Of a stretch of DNA of 64,000 bases, positions 36,077 to 44,682 are shown in pieces (within the stretch, counting starts at the first letter, position 1; every line of letters starts with the position of its first letter). The stretch lies in the NCBI GenBank assembly GCA_902624635.1, contig CACNYD010000002.1:1-64000 (forward strand). Reading direction: 5' to 3'. The notes below the pieces were generated by a model. That model saw nothing but the letters and a program-made list of their open reading frames with translations. It was not told where the DNA came from and made no database searches. Position numbers and translations under genes: made by a program. The DNA comes from an uncultured Pelagibacteraceae bacterium. Its GTDB lineage: Bacteria; Pseudomonadota; Alphaproteobacteria; Pelagibacterales; Pelagibacteraceae.

Positions 36077-36735
36077 TAAAAGTTTTTTTTAAGAGACGTC
36101 TTTAAATAAATTTGATGATTTTTAAGCTCCTCAGGAGATGGTTTAATGACCTTTGTAGAGTAGATAACTTTTCCAGTATTTAATTTTGAAACATCTTCCT
36201 CCTTGTTTTTAAAGTCTAAAGTTGGCTCTTTTTGATCTATCAGATTTATATAAACCTTAGCTAGCAAATCGCAATCGATAAGCGCAGTATGTTGAACTCT
36301 TTTAGAGTTGTCTATCCTATATCTCTTACATAATGCATCCAAGCTAATTTGAGATCCAGGAAATTTATTTCTAGCTAGAGATACCGTGTCTACTACTTCA
36401 TTATCAATTTTATTTTTCCCAATGATTTTAAGTTCATTATTCAAATGAGATAAATCAAATTCTGCGTTATGAATTATTAATCTTTTATCTTTTATAAATC
36501 TTAGAAAATCATCAACTATTTCTCCAAATTTCATTTTGTCAGATAAAAAACTATCTGAATATCCATGTACTTCAAAAGCCTTTTCAGAAACTTTTCTTTC
36601 TGGATTTAAATAGCAGTGAAATCTATTTTTTGTTGGTATTAGATTGTCTAATTCAATACATCCAATTTCCACAATTCTATGTCCCTCTTTTACCGAAATA
36701 CCAGTTGTTTCTGTGTCTAGAACAATTTCTTTCAT
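36073..36735 (-). CDS. dnaQ: DNA polymerase III epsilon subunit (3'-5' exonuclease)
   Basis: DnaQ proofreads for the replicative polymerase. The 220-residue protein has DEDDh exonuclease motifs: Exo I VLDTETTG (5-12), Exo II IIHNAEFDLSHLNNEL and Exo III RVQHTALIDCDLLAKVY. The C-terminal ~40 residues would bind the alpha subunit. It overlaps coaE by 4 bp (ATGA), part of the ppsR-maf-aroE-coaE-dnaQ block that runs left from the proposed origin. Confidence 0.95.
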   Translation of the reverse strand: MKEIVLDTETTGISVKEGHRIVEIGCIELDNLIPTKNRFHCYLNPERKVSEKAFEVHGYSDSFLSDKMKFGEIVDDFLRFIKDKRLIIHNAEFDLSHLNNELKIIGKNKIDNEVVDTVSLARNKFPGSQISLDALCKRYRIDNSKRVQHTALIDCDLLAKVYINLIDQKEPTLDFKNKEEDVSKLNTGKVIYSTKVIKPSPEELKNHQIYLKTSLKKNFY

Positions 36736-37301
36736 ATTAAGTTTTCCTTAATCTTTTTTACTCTTATTTTAACAGAATTTTTATTAAAATTGTTATTAAT
36801 TATGAATTGAGACTTTTTTCTTTTTAAGTCAAGTGACAGTTGAATCTTTTTAAAATTATTTAGTATCTTCATATTAAAATTTTTTCTTTTTTTAAGTCTT
36901 CTTAAAATTTCATATTTGTTAGATTCCACAAAAATTAATATATCTTTTTTTTTATTAATTTTATTCTCTAATAAAAGAGGAATATCTAAAACTACAATTT
37001 TCATTTTTTTATTTTTTTTTAAAAAAACATTCATTTTTTTTCTAACTTCGTAATGGACAATTTTAATAATCTTTTTTAGATTCCTCTTGTTAGATAGAAT
37101 TGCATTAATAATTTCTTTTTTTTTAATGGGAAAAGTATCAAAATAAAATGGAAGTTCTTTTTTTAATTTTTTAAAAACTTTTCTATTATTTTTATAAATT
37201 CTTGTAACCTCCAAATCAGCGTTAAATACAGGATAACCAAAACATTTAGCCACGTGAGTTTTGCCAGCGCCTATATCACCTAAAATACCTATTCTTTTCA
37301 T
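36732..37301 (-). CDS. coaE: Dephospho-CoA kinase
   Basis: CoaE phosphorylates dephospho-CoA at the ribose 3'-OH, the last step of CoA synthesis. The 189-residue P-loop kinase has GILGDIGAGKTHVAK (4-18), the substrate region FNADLEV, and LDIPLLLENKINKK (about 98-111). The sequence is extremely Lys/Asn-rich but the core motifs are intact. It overlaps aroE and dnaQ by 4 bp each. Confidence 0.93.
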   Translation of the reverse strand: MKRIGILGDIGAGKTHVAKCFGYPVFNADLEVTRIYKNNRKVFKKLKKELPFYFDTFPIKKKEIINAILSNKRNLKKIIKIVHYEVRKKMNVFLKKNKKMKIVVLDIPLLLENKINKKKDILIFVESNKYEILRRLKKRKNFNMKILNNFKKIQLSLDLKRKKSQFIINNNFNKNSVKIRVKKIKENLI

Positions 37302-38092
37302 GAGTCTAAATAATTTTTTAAATCTTCATTAATTTCAGGTTTAACATTGTGCCATAATTTAAATGCTTCAAAAGCCTGATAAATAAACATCATTTTACCA
37401 TTTGAAACTTGACAGCCTAAACTTTTTCCGGCTTTCAAAAAATTAGTTTCCTTTGGATTGTAAATAACATCGTAAAAAAATTTTTCTTTATTTATGTCTT
37501 TTAAATTCAAACCTATATCATCTTCTTTACTAAGACCCAAACTAGTGGCATTAACAATCATATCAAATTCTGGTTGATCTCCCCAATCAACTACGCTGAT
37601 ATTTGGAAAATTTTTTTTAAGCCTTAAAGCTTTTTGCTTAGTTCTATTGCTTACTACTATTTTCGCAACACCTAATTTTTCTAATGCATAAATCATTGAA
37701 GGTACCACGCCACCAGCCCCTAATAAAAATATTATTTTATTTTTTAGATTAAATCGGGTTTCCCTTAAACTTAACTCAAAACCTTTTATGTCTGTGTTGT
37801 GACCTAGTATTTTTTTGTTATGCATGTATATGGTGTTAACAGATTGGGTAATTTGAGACTCTTCACTAAGAGCATCTAAAAAAGGAATAACATCACTTTT
37901 AAAAGGAACAGTAACATTTATCCCGTTTAATTTGTTGTTTTTAATTTCTAAAATAACTTCTTGAATTTCACTTTTATCTATTTTTTTTTTATCGTAATTC
38001 GCATTGATATTATTTTTTTTAAACCAAAAATTATGTAATTTAGGTGAAAGTGAATGTTCAATAGGGTTTCCAATTACAAGAAATTTTTTCAT
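37298..38092 (-). CDS. aroE: Shikimate dehydrogenase (NADP+)
   Basis: AroE reduces 3-dehydroshikimate in the aromatic amino-acid pathway. The 264-residue protein has GNPIEHSLSPKLHNFWF (substrate loop, 7-23), INVTVPFKSDV with the catalytic Lys, NTDIKGF, the NADP-binding LLGAGGVVPSM and VSNRTKQKA, and KMMFIYQAFEAFKLW near the end. It overlaps maf and coaE by 4 bp on each side. Confidence 0.95.
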   Translation of the reverse strand: MKKFLVIGNPIEHSLSPKLHNFWFKKNNINANYDKKKIDKSEIQEVILEIKNNKLNGINVTVPFKSDVIPFLDALSEESQITQSVNTIYMHNKKILGHNTDIKGFELSLRETRFNLKNKIIFLLGAGGVVPSMIYALEKLGVAKIVVSNRTKQKALRLKKNFPNISVVDWGDQPEFDMIVNATSLGLSKEDDIGLNLKDINKEKFFYDVIYNPKETNFLKAGKSLGCQVSNGKMMFIYQAFEAFKLWHNVKPEINEDLKNYLDS

Positions 38093-38673
38093 TTATAATT
38101 ATCTAAATATTTTTTGATTTTTTCTATCGGAAGACCCATTATTGTATTTTCGTTTCCATCGATACTTGAAAATAACTTTCTTCCCTCACCCTCGATTTGG
38201 TAAACATTATAAGCATATAACGCTTCATCTGAAATTTTTGCTAAATAATTTTTTAGATCGTCTTCTCCCATTTTTTTCATCACTAAAATTGCTTTATCCG
38301 TGTGGTTCCATATCATTGATCCATTCTTAGAAATACATACGGAGCTAATCAAATAATGTTTTTTACCATTAAGTTTTTTTAAAATTTTCAGTGCCTCATT
38401 TCTATCATTGGGTTTTGATATTAGCTCCCCTTCTAAATCTATAACACTATCGGCCCCTAAAACTAAAGAATCATTATAATTATTACTTACTTTGTTAGCT
38501 TTTAGTTCAGCTAAATTTTTAGATATTATTTCTGGTGAAGCTTTTTCTTTTAATAAACTTAATTTAACAGTTTCTTCATCAACATTGGATGGTTTTACCT
38601 CATTTAAAATATTATAATCATCAAGTATTTTTTTTCTAACCTTACTTTTAGAAGCCAGAATAATTTTAGACAT
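38089..38673 (-). CDS. maf: Maf family nucleotide pyrophosphatase
   Basis: Maf-type enzymes hydrolyse non-canonical or modified nucleoside triphosphates. The 194-residue protein shows IILASKSKVRKKIL (3-16), SNVDEE, LGADSVIDLEGELISKPND (Asp and Lys catalytic region, about 70-88) and a C-terminal GNENTIMGLPI. It overlaps ppsR by 8 bp and aroE by 4 bp. The exact nucleotide substrate cannot be read from the sequence. Confidence 0.94.
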   Translation of the reverse strand: MSKIILASKSKVRKKILDDYNILNEVKPSNVDEETVKLSLLKEKASPEIISKNLAELKANKVSNNYNDSLVLGADSVIDLEGELISKPNDRNEALKILKKLNGKKHYLISSVCISKNGSMIWNHTDKAILVMKKMGEDDLKNYLAKISDEALYAYNVYQIEGEGRKLFSSIDGNENTIMGLPIEKIKKYLDNYK

Positions 38674-39490
38674 TTTCTTTATATATTTCGTATATTTTTA
38701 TAACTGAAGCTGCTGTTTCCTCCACAGATTTTCTTGTTACATCAATAGTTGGCCATTTATATTTTTTAAAAGTATTTTTTGCCATGTCCACTTCTTTTTT
38801 TATTTGATCTAAATCAGTGTATAATTTGTTAGTATTCTCCTTAAGAGAATTCATTCTATTCTTTCTTATTTCCACCAACCTTTCTGGTTCAGTGTTTAAT
38901 CCAACGACACATGAAGCTCTAGGGTTTCTTTTCAAAATTTCAGGAATAGAATTTTCATTAATTAAAGGTATATTAGAAGTTTTAAGGCCTTTATTGGCCA
39001 GAAAAATTGCTGTGGGTGTTTTGCTCGTTCTACTAACTCCCAATAAAATTATATCAGATTTTTTTATTTCTTTGATCAGGTTACCGTCATCATGATTCAT
39101 GGTGAATTGAATTGCCTCAATCCTTTTATAATAATTCTCATTCAGAACGTATTGACCGCTTGGCTGATGAAGTGCTTTTTGATTTAAAAGCTTTGAAAAA
39201 CTTAATATTAAGTCACCTAAAACTCCAAAACAAGGAATTTTTTTTATATCGCTATTTTTGGCGAGGTATTTTGCTAGGTTGCTATCAACAATAGAATATA
39301 AAATAATTGCATTTTTTTCCTTCTTTGCATTTTCTAAAATTTTTAAAATTTGATTTTCCGTTCTTGTAAAAGAATAAGTATGTATTTTATAATCTATGTT
39401 TTTAAATTGAGCTTTAATAGCTGTAAAAATACGATCTAAAGTTTCACCAGTTGCATCAGAAATAAGATAAATTTGATATAAGTTACTCAT
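38666..39490 (-). CDS. ppsR: Pyruvate phosphate dikinase/PEP synthase regulatory protein (DUF299)
   Basis: The 274-residue DUF299 protein is a bifunctional kinase/phosphorylase that controls pyruvate phosphate dikinase or PEP synthase. Features are the N-terminal LISDATGETLDRIF (9-22) and the P-loop-like LLGVSRTSKTPTAIFLANKG (about 148-167). The same family is called RP001 in the alphaproteobacterial origin literature, where it lies across oriC from hemE, exactly as here. It is the first gene of the leftward ppsR-maf-aroE-coaE-dnaQ block. Confidence 0.94.
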   Translation of the reverse strand: MSNLYQIYLISDATGETLDRIFTAIKAQFKNIDYKIHTYSFTRTENQILKILENAKKEKNAIILYSIVDSNLAKYLAKNSDIKKIPCFGVLGDLILSFSKLLNQKALHQPSGQYVLNENYYKRIEAIQFTMNHDDGNLIKEIKKSDIILLGVSRTSKTPTAIFLANKGLKTSNIPLINENSIPEILKRNPRASCVVGLNTEPERLVEIRKNRMNSLKENTNKLYTDLDQIKKEVDMAKNTFKKYKWPTIDVTRKSVEETAASVIKIYEIYKENV

Positions 39491-39772
39491 GTATAAATTA
39501 TGTATAAATCTGTATTATTTTTATCATATTGAACAAATTTCATATTTTAAAATTTATGTTGTAAAACAATGATTTTATTAACAATATTAAACATGTTGAG
39601 ATCTTTAGTAGCCATTTAATGTATTTAGTTAATAAGCTTCAATTTTGAGTATATATTTATTAAAATTTTAATCCTAAATGTTAATAAGATGTTAATATAA
39701 TGTTCAATAAATTTAATCACCAATATTCACAAAGTATACTAACATTACAATTAATTATATTTAATTATTAAT
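39491..39772. other. Candidate chromosomal replication origin (oriC)
   Basis: This is the longest gene-free stretch in the window, very AT-rich, between divergent ppsR (RP001/DUF299) and hemE. That is the position of oriC in Caulobacter and Rickettsia. DnaA-box-like nonamers are TTATTAACA at 39575-39583 (plus), the same word on the minus strand at 39679-39687, and near matches at 39690-39698 and 39723-39731 (ATATTCACA). A TTAA-N7-TTAA word, the CtrA half-site pair, is at 39681-39695. Genes run away on both sides. None of this is proof; the nonamers match only the relaxed TTATNNACA form. Confidence 0.6.
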
Positions 39773-40774
39773 ATGTCTCCAATTGAGGAAGTAATAATAA
39801 ATAAAAAAAACAATATTAATCCTATCTGGATTATGAGACAAGCCGGAAGGTATTTACCAGAATTTAGAGAAATAAGAAAACAAAATCCTGATTTTATAAA
39901 GCTTTGTCTTAATGAAAAATTATCTAGTGAGATTACTTTACAACCTTTAAAGAGATATGATTTAGATGCAGCAATAATCTTTTCAGATATTTTAATGTTA
40001 CCATATGGTTTAAACCAAAATGTAGAATTTAAAAAAAATATTGGCCCAATACTTGGAAATCTAGATTTAAATGAAATTTCTAAAATTCAAGAGATCGATT
40101 TTATAGAAAAAGTAAATCCAGTTTATCAATTAATTAAACTAGTAAGCAGTTCTCAGTTAACCAAGAATAAAAGCACAATAGGTTTTATAGGTGCGCCTTG
40201 GACTTTATTAGTTTATATGTTAAATAAAAAATCTCCGAAATCTGGATTGAATAATAATTTTTTTAAAGACGATATTTTAATTAGTAAAATTTTAACAATT
40301 TTAGAAAAATTCTTAAAGATTCATATTAAAAATCAAATTGATAACGGTGCCCAGATCATACAGATTTTTGACAGTTGGGCTGGTTTACTTGAAAATAAAG
40401 ACCTACATAAATATGTATATGAACCTACCTGTAATTTAGTTAATTATGTTAAATCTTTAAATGTACCAGTAATTTGTTTTCCGAGAGGCATAAAAAAATA
40501 TAAAGATTTTTGTGAAATTGTTCAACCAAGTGTGATTTGTATAGATTATGATGTAGATCCTAGGAAAATTGAAAAAGAAATTAGTATTCCTGTACAAGGA
40601 GGACTGGATCCTAAAGTTTTACTTTCAGATAAAGAAAATTTGAAAAAAGAGGCAAAAAGATACCTAGATATATTTAAAGATCATCCTTATATTTTTAATT
40701 TAGGTCACGGTATTTTGCCTGAAACAGATACTGGTATGATGGATTATTTAGTAAAAATAGTTAAGGATTATTAA
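39773..40774 (+). CDS. hemE: Uroporphyrinogen decarboxylase
   Basis: HemE removes four carboxyl groups from uroporphyrinogen III to give coproporphyrinogen III. The 333-residue protein has the signature PIWIMRQAGRYLPEFRE (16-32), DAAIIFSDILMLPYG (Asp catalytic, about 64-78), FIGAPWTLLVYML, QIFDSWAGLL and NLGHGILPETD. It heads the hemE-hemH-hemG-rho run to the right of the candidate origin and lies 1 bp before hemH. Confidence 0.96.
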   Translation: MSPIEEVIINKKNNINPIWIMRQAGRYLPEFREIRKQNPDFIKLCLNEKLSSEITLQPLKRYDLDAAIIFSDILMLPYGLNQNVEFKKNIGPILGNLDLNEISKIQEIDFIEKVNPVYQLIKLVSSSQLTKNKSTIGFIGAPWTLLVYMLNKKSPKSGLNNNFFKDDILISKILTILEKFLKIHIKNQIDNGAQIIQIFDSWAGLLENKDLHKYVYEPTCNLVNYVKSLNVPVICFPRGIKKYKDFCEIVQPSVICIDYDVDPRKIEKEISIPVQGGLDPKVLLSDKENLKKEAKRYLDIFKDHPYIFNLGHGILPETDTGMMDYLVKIVKDY

Positions 40775-40775
40775 T

Positions 40776-41888
40776 ATGGATTATACACACCCAAAAAGAA
40801 AAACCAAAGTCGTATTTGTTCAGCTTGGATCACCAGCTGCGCCAACCACTAAAGCTTTAAGAACATATCTACGAAAATTTTTAGGAGATCCAAGGGTTAT
40901 TGATATTAATCCATGGCTTTGGAAAATTATTTTAAATTTTTTTGTATTGCCTTTTAGACCACAAAAATCTGCTAAGCTCTATGCAAGGATTTGGGATGGT
41001 AAAAGTTTTCCATTAATTACAAATACTAGAGATTTTACTAAAAATGTAAGCGAAGAATTAAAAAAAATCGATCCAGAAGGTTATGTTGAAGTGAATCACG
41101 CTTTCCTTTTATCTCCCCCGTACGTAAATGAGGTCTATGATAGTTGGGAGGAGGATTTAAAAAAAGGTATTGGAGCCACAAAGCTTCTTGTAATTCCGAT
41201 GTTTCCCCAATATTCTGAAAGCACTATAGCTTCTGGCATAGATGCTTTAGCAAAAGAATTATCTAAAAGAGTGAAAATACCAACTTTTGAAGTCATAACA
41301 AATTTTCACAGAACCCACGCATTTATTGATAATTCAGTAAAACAAGTCGACACAAAATTAAATGAGTTAATTAGTCAAGGAAAGAAAATTGACAGTTTAA
41401 TAATAACTTTTCATGGAATGCAAAAAAGAAGAATTGTTAACAAAGGAGACGATTACTACCGACATTGTTATGAAACGTTCTGCCTAATTACCAAAAATCT
41501 GAAATACATTAAACCAGAGCAATGTATGATGAGTTTCCAAAGTCGTTTTGGTTCAGAGGAATGGATAACACCTTATACTGAGGATGTAGTCAAAAAGTTA
41601 ATATCCGATGGAAAAAAAGAAATTGCGATTTATTCACCAAGTTTTGTTGCGGATTGTTTAGAAACTACTGATGAGCTAGGCCATGAACTGGTTAATGAAG
41701 CAAAGGAATTGGGTGGCAATATCTACCCAGTGGAATGTCTTAATACAAATGAAAATTGGTGTAAAGATTTTGCAAAATATACTTTTGTGCAAGCAGAAGG
41801 TTCAGCTCAAGATAAAGAGGATATCGAATATCAGCTTGATAAAAAATATTATCAAGAGATGCCACAACAAGTTATGAATAAAAATTAG
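40776..41888 (+). CDS. hemH: Ferrochelatase
   Basis: HemH inserts Fe2+ into protoporphyrin IX. The 370-residue protein has VVFVQLGSPAAPTTKALRTYLR (split), the active-site LIITFHGMQKRR (His about 213), YRHCYETFCLI, SFQSRFG and FVADCLETTDEL. The C-terminus is about 25 residues longer than short bacterial forms. It lies between hemE and hemG and completes a late-heme gene group together with hemG. Confidence 0.95.
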   Translation: MDYTHPKRKTKVVFVQLGSPAAPTTKALRTYLRKFLGDPRVIDINPWLWKIILNFFVLPFRPQKSAKLYARIWDGKSFPLITNTRDFTKNVSEELKKIDPEGYVEVNHAFLLSPPYVNEVYDSWEEDLKKGIGATKLLVIPMFPQYSESTIASGIDALAKELSKRVKIPTFEVITNFHRTHAFIDNSVKQVDTKLNELISQGKKIDSLIITFHGMQKRRIVNKGDDYYRHCYETFCLITKNLKYIKPEQCMMSFQSRFGSEEWITPYTEDVVKKLISDGKKEIAIYSPSFVADCLETTDELGHELVNEAKELGGNIYPVECLNTNENWCKDFAKYTFVQAEGSAQDKEDIEYQLDKKYYQEMPQQVMNKN

Positions 41889-41898
41889 TATTCTTAAA

Positions 41899-42426
41899 AT
41901 GCCCAATACTCTAATAATTTATTCAAGTACTGATGGACATACAAAAACAATTTGTAGAAGGTTAACAAATTTTTTAAAAGATGGAAACGAGATCAAAATC
42001 ATACCCCTAGATGAGGCAAAAAAATTTAAATTATCAGAATTTAAAAAAATAATAATAGGTGCAAGCATAAGGTACGGTAAACACTCTAAGGAACTTTATA
42101 AATTTGTTGATTTAAATAAAGATGTTCTAAACCAAAAACAAAGCGTTTTTTTTTCAGTAAACGTAGTCGCAAGAAAACCGGAGAAAAGTATGCCTGAAAC
42201 CAATCCATACATTAAAAAATTTTTAAAAACTTCTAATTGGAAGCCAAAAAAAATAGGAGTTTTTGCAGGCAAGGTAGATTATCCAAACTATGGTTTTTTC
42301 GACAAATACATAATTAAACTAATAATGTTTATTACAAATGGTCCAACAGACACTTCGCAATCTTATGAGTTCACAGATTGGTCAAAAGTGGATGAATTTG
42401 CTCAAGAATTAAGCTTGAGTTGTTGA
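41899..42426 (+). CDS. hemG: Protoporphyrinogen oxidase HemG (flavodoxin type)
   Basis: HemG oxidises protoporphyrinogen IX to protoporphyrin IX using FMN and the quinone pool. The 175-residue flavodoxin-fold protein has the FMN loop LIIYSSTDGHTKTI (4-17), IIIGASIRYGKHSKELYKF (about 52-70), and FFSVNVVARKPEKS with the long loop characteristic of HemG, then FAGKVDYPNYGFFDKYII. Most Alphaproteobacteria use the unrelated HemJ, often encoded at this position next to hemE/rho. It ends 105 bp before rho. Confidence 0.88.
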   Translation: MPNTLIIYSSTDGHTKTICRRLTNFLKDGNEIKIIPLDEAKKFKLSEFKKIIIGASIRYGKHSKELYKFVDLNKDVLNQKQSVFFSVNVVARKPEKSMPETNPYIKKFLKTSNWKPKKIGVFAGKVDYPNYGFFDKYIIKLIMFITNGPTDTSQSYEFTDWSKVDEFAQELSLSC

Positions 42427-42531
42427 AAAACCACTAAATTAGAGGTTATTTTAAATCTAAGCAATACTCTTGTAAAAGTTGTAATAGTATATATATTAAT
42501 TAGGTTATTAAATCCTTAATAATTTCTAATC

Positions 42532-43800
42532 ATGAACATTCAAGAACTTAAACTTAAATCATCTGAACAACTTATTACTCAAGCAGAGGAACTTGGTATT
42601 GAGAACGCAAGCACACTCAGAAAACAAGAAATTCTCTTTGCAATTCTTAAAAAGGTCGCCGAGAAAGAGGAAATCACAGGAGCTGGTGTTTTACAATTAC
42701 TACAGGATGGATTTGGCTTTTTAAGAGCAATGGAATCAAACTATCTACCTGGTCCTGACGATATCTATGTCAGTCCAAGTCAAATAAGAAAATTTGGTTT
42801 AAGAACTGGAGACACAGTGGAAGGTCCTGTAAGAGCTCCGAAAGAAGGTGAAAGATATTTCGCCTTATTGCAAGTTAGTAAAATAAATTTTGAAGAGCCC
42901 GATAAATCTAGACACAAAATAGCATTCGACAACTTAACTCCTTTGTACCCAGATAAACAGCTAGTTATGGAAGTTGAGGTGGCAAAACCAGATAAAAAAC
43001 AGGATTTAACACCAAGGTTAATAGACCTTGTTAGCCCAATTGGAAAAGGTCAAAGATCAATAATAATTTCTCCACCTAAAGCAGGAAAGACTATGATTTT
43101 ACAAAGCATTGCAAACTCAATCGCTAAAAATTATCCAGAATGTTATCTGATCGTTTTATTGATTGATGAACGTCCAGAAGAAGTAACAGATATGCAAAGA
43201 ACTGTTAAAGGTGAAGTTATTAGCTCAACCTTTGATGAACCTGCGCAAAGACACGTTGCAGTAGCTGAAATGGTAATAGAAAAGGCTAAAAGGCTTACTG
43301 AACATAAGAAAGATGTCGTAATACTACTAGACTCAATAACAAGATTAGGTCGAGCGTATAACGCTGTTATACCAAGCTCAGGAAAAGTATTAACCGGTGG
43401 TGTAGATGCTAATGCACTACAAAGACCCAAAAGATTTTTTGGTGCTGCGAGAAATATAGAGGAAGGTGGATCCTTAACCATTATATCTACTGCCTTGATA
43501 GATACAGGAAGTAGGATGGATGAAGTAATTTTTGAAGAATTTAAGGGAACTGGAAATAGCGAAACTGTATTAGATAGAAAAATTGCTGATAAAAGAATTT
43601 ATCCTGCTATTGATATAACAAAATCAGGTACTAGAAGAGAGGAATTATTATTTGATAAAAATGATCTTCAAAAAATGAATGTTTTAAGAAGAATAATTGC
43701 TCCGATGGGAACAATGGATGCAATTGAGTTTATTAGTTCTAAGTTAAAAGATACTAAAAACAATTCTGATTTTTTCAATTCAATGAATAAACCTAGTTAA
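42532..43800 (+). CDS. rho: Transcription termination factor Rho
   Basis: The 422-residue hexameric RNA helicase has an N-terminal [19 protein letters not shown] helix bundle, the RNA-binding cold-shock-like domain with [23 protein letters not shown] (split), Walker A SPPKAGKT (about 183-190), the Walker B region [17 protein letters not shown], and R-loop/Q-loop [14 protein letters not shown]. The 105-bp leader before it is AT-rich with no gene; rho leaders are often autoregulatory. Rho may be especially important here because intrinsic terminators are rare in this window. It ends 1 bp from a convergent sulfotransferase. Confidence 0.97.
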   Translation: MNIQELKLKSSEQLITQAEELGIENASTLRKQEILFAILKKVAEKEEITGAGVLQLLQDGFGFLRAMESNYLPGPDDIYVSPSQIRKFGLRTGDTVEGPVRAPKEGERYFALLQVSKINFEEPDKSRHKIAFDNLTPLYPDKQLVMEVEVAKPDKKQDLTPRLIDLVSPIGKGQRSIIISPPKAGKTMILQSIANSIAKNYPECYLIVLLIDERPEEVTDMQRTVKGEVISSTFDEPAQRHVAVAEMVIEKAKRLTEHKKDVVILLDSITRLGRAYNAVIPSSGKVLTGGVDANALQRPKRFFGAARNIEEGGSLTIISTALIDTGSRMDEVIFEEFKGTGNSETVLDRKIADKRIYPAIDITKSGTRREELLFDKNDLQKMNVLRRIIAPMGTMDAIEFISSKLKDTKNNSDFFNSMNKPS

Positions 43801-43801
43801 T

Positions 43802-44644
43802 TCATAGATAGCCAAGTTCAATTAATTCATCTTTAAGCTCAGCTTCTAGCTCTCTTCTAATGTCTTCTGGAAGTGAATCTTCCCAATTATTATCGGGACC
43901 TTTATTAAAAAATTTAACTTTTTCATTGGTTCCTTTTACAAAAACGTTTTCAGTAAATTTACCATCTTCCTCAAATTTTTTTAAAGCTTCAAAAGAAGTT
44001 GACTTGATAATGCTTTCTTTTTTTATATCTGAGACCTCAAAATCTATAAAATTTTTTAGAAATGCTATAATTTTATCAATTTCATTATGTATATTTTTTA
44101 CTAAATCCTCATATTTGATAATCAATAAATTCTCGTTATCTTTTGTCCAGAATCTATAATGTTCTTTCCACGAACCAAGATATGTAATTACGTTTCCACC
44201 TTTTAACTCAATTTCTTTACCAGGAGAAAGAATTTTCGATGTGAGAAGAAACTTCTTAGAATCTTCAATAGATTTACCGAAGTGGTTTGATATGGAGTCA
44301 ATAAGATTTCTAGGATCTCTAATAATGTAAATCGTAGCTCGTGTGCATTCTTTATTAGTAAAAGGATAATTGTCAACTTTACAGTTTAAATGATGTGTTT
44401 TGAAAAATTTTATTTTAGTGTCTAAATTAATTCTTTCTTGAGATGTAATCCAATGCTTTTTGATTTCGTGAATATTATTATAATCTTGTGTGAAGTATTC
44501 TAAAAATTGTCTTTGTGGATATTGGTCAATTTTTTTTATGCTGGAAAAATCAAATATTCCATCTTCAGTATAGATTAGGGAAGAAATTATAGATCTGACC
44601 CATGTATTTCCACTCTTCGGATATGATGCTACCCAAATAATCAT
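43802..44644 (-). CDS. Sulfotransferase family protein (paralogue 3)
   Basis: The 280-residue protein has SYPKSGNTW (7-15), His84 in FFKTHH, RDPRNLIDS (109-117), KYEDLV and FNKGPDNNWEDSL near the C-terminus, all positions of PAPS and acceptor binding. It lies on the opposite strand between rho and mnmE, which are usually adjacent in Alphaproteobacteria, with 1 bp to rho and 38 bp to mnmE. It therefore looks inserted. Its C-terminus ends in a Glu-rich helix and LIELGYL. Confidence 0.86.
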   Translation of the reverse strand: MIIWVASYPKSGNTWVRSIISSLIYTEDGIFDFSSIKKIDQYPQRQFLEYFTQDYNNIHEIKKHWITSQERINLDTKIKFFKTHHLNCKVDNYPFTNKECTRATIYIIRDPRNLIDSISNHFGKSIEDSKKFLLTSKILSPGKEIELKGGNVITYLGSWKEHYRFWTKDNENLLIIKYEDLVKNIHNEIDKIIAFLKNFIDFEVSDIKKESIIKSTSFEALKKFEEDGKFTENVFVKGTNEKVKFFNKGPDNNWEDSLPEDIRRELEAELKDELIELGYL

Positions 44645-44682
44645 AAAAGTTTATAATTATATAAAATAAAAAACCAAATTAT

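Noticed and set aside
37251-37256. CACGTG inside coaE (and another at 29797-29802 in hisB) as extra parS sites
   Set aside because: The flanks do not match the parS palindrome; only the central six bases agree.
39681-39695. TTAA-N7-TTAA as a definite CtrA site
   Set aside because: In DNA this AT-rich such a word is easily expected by chance, and no ctrA gene is in the window, so it is reported only as part of the origin description.
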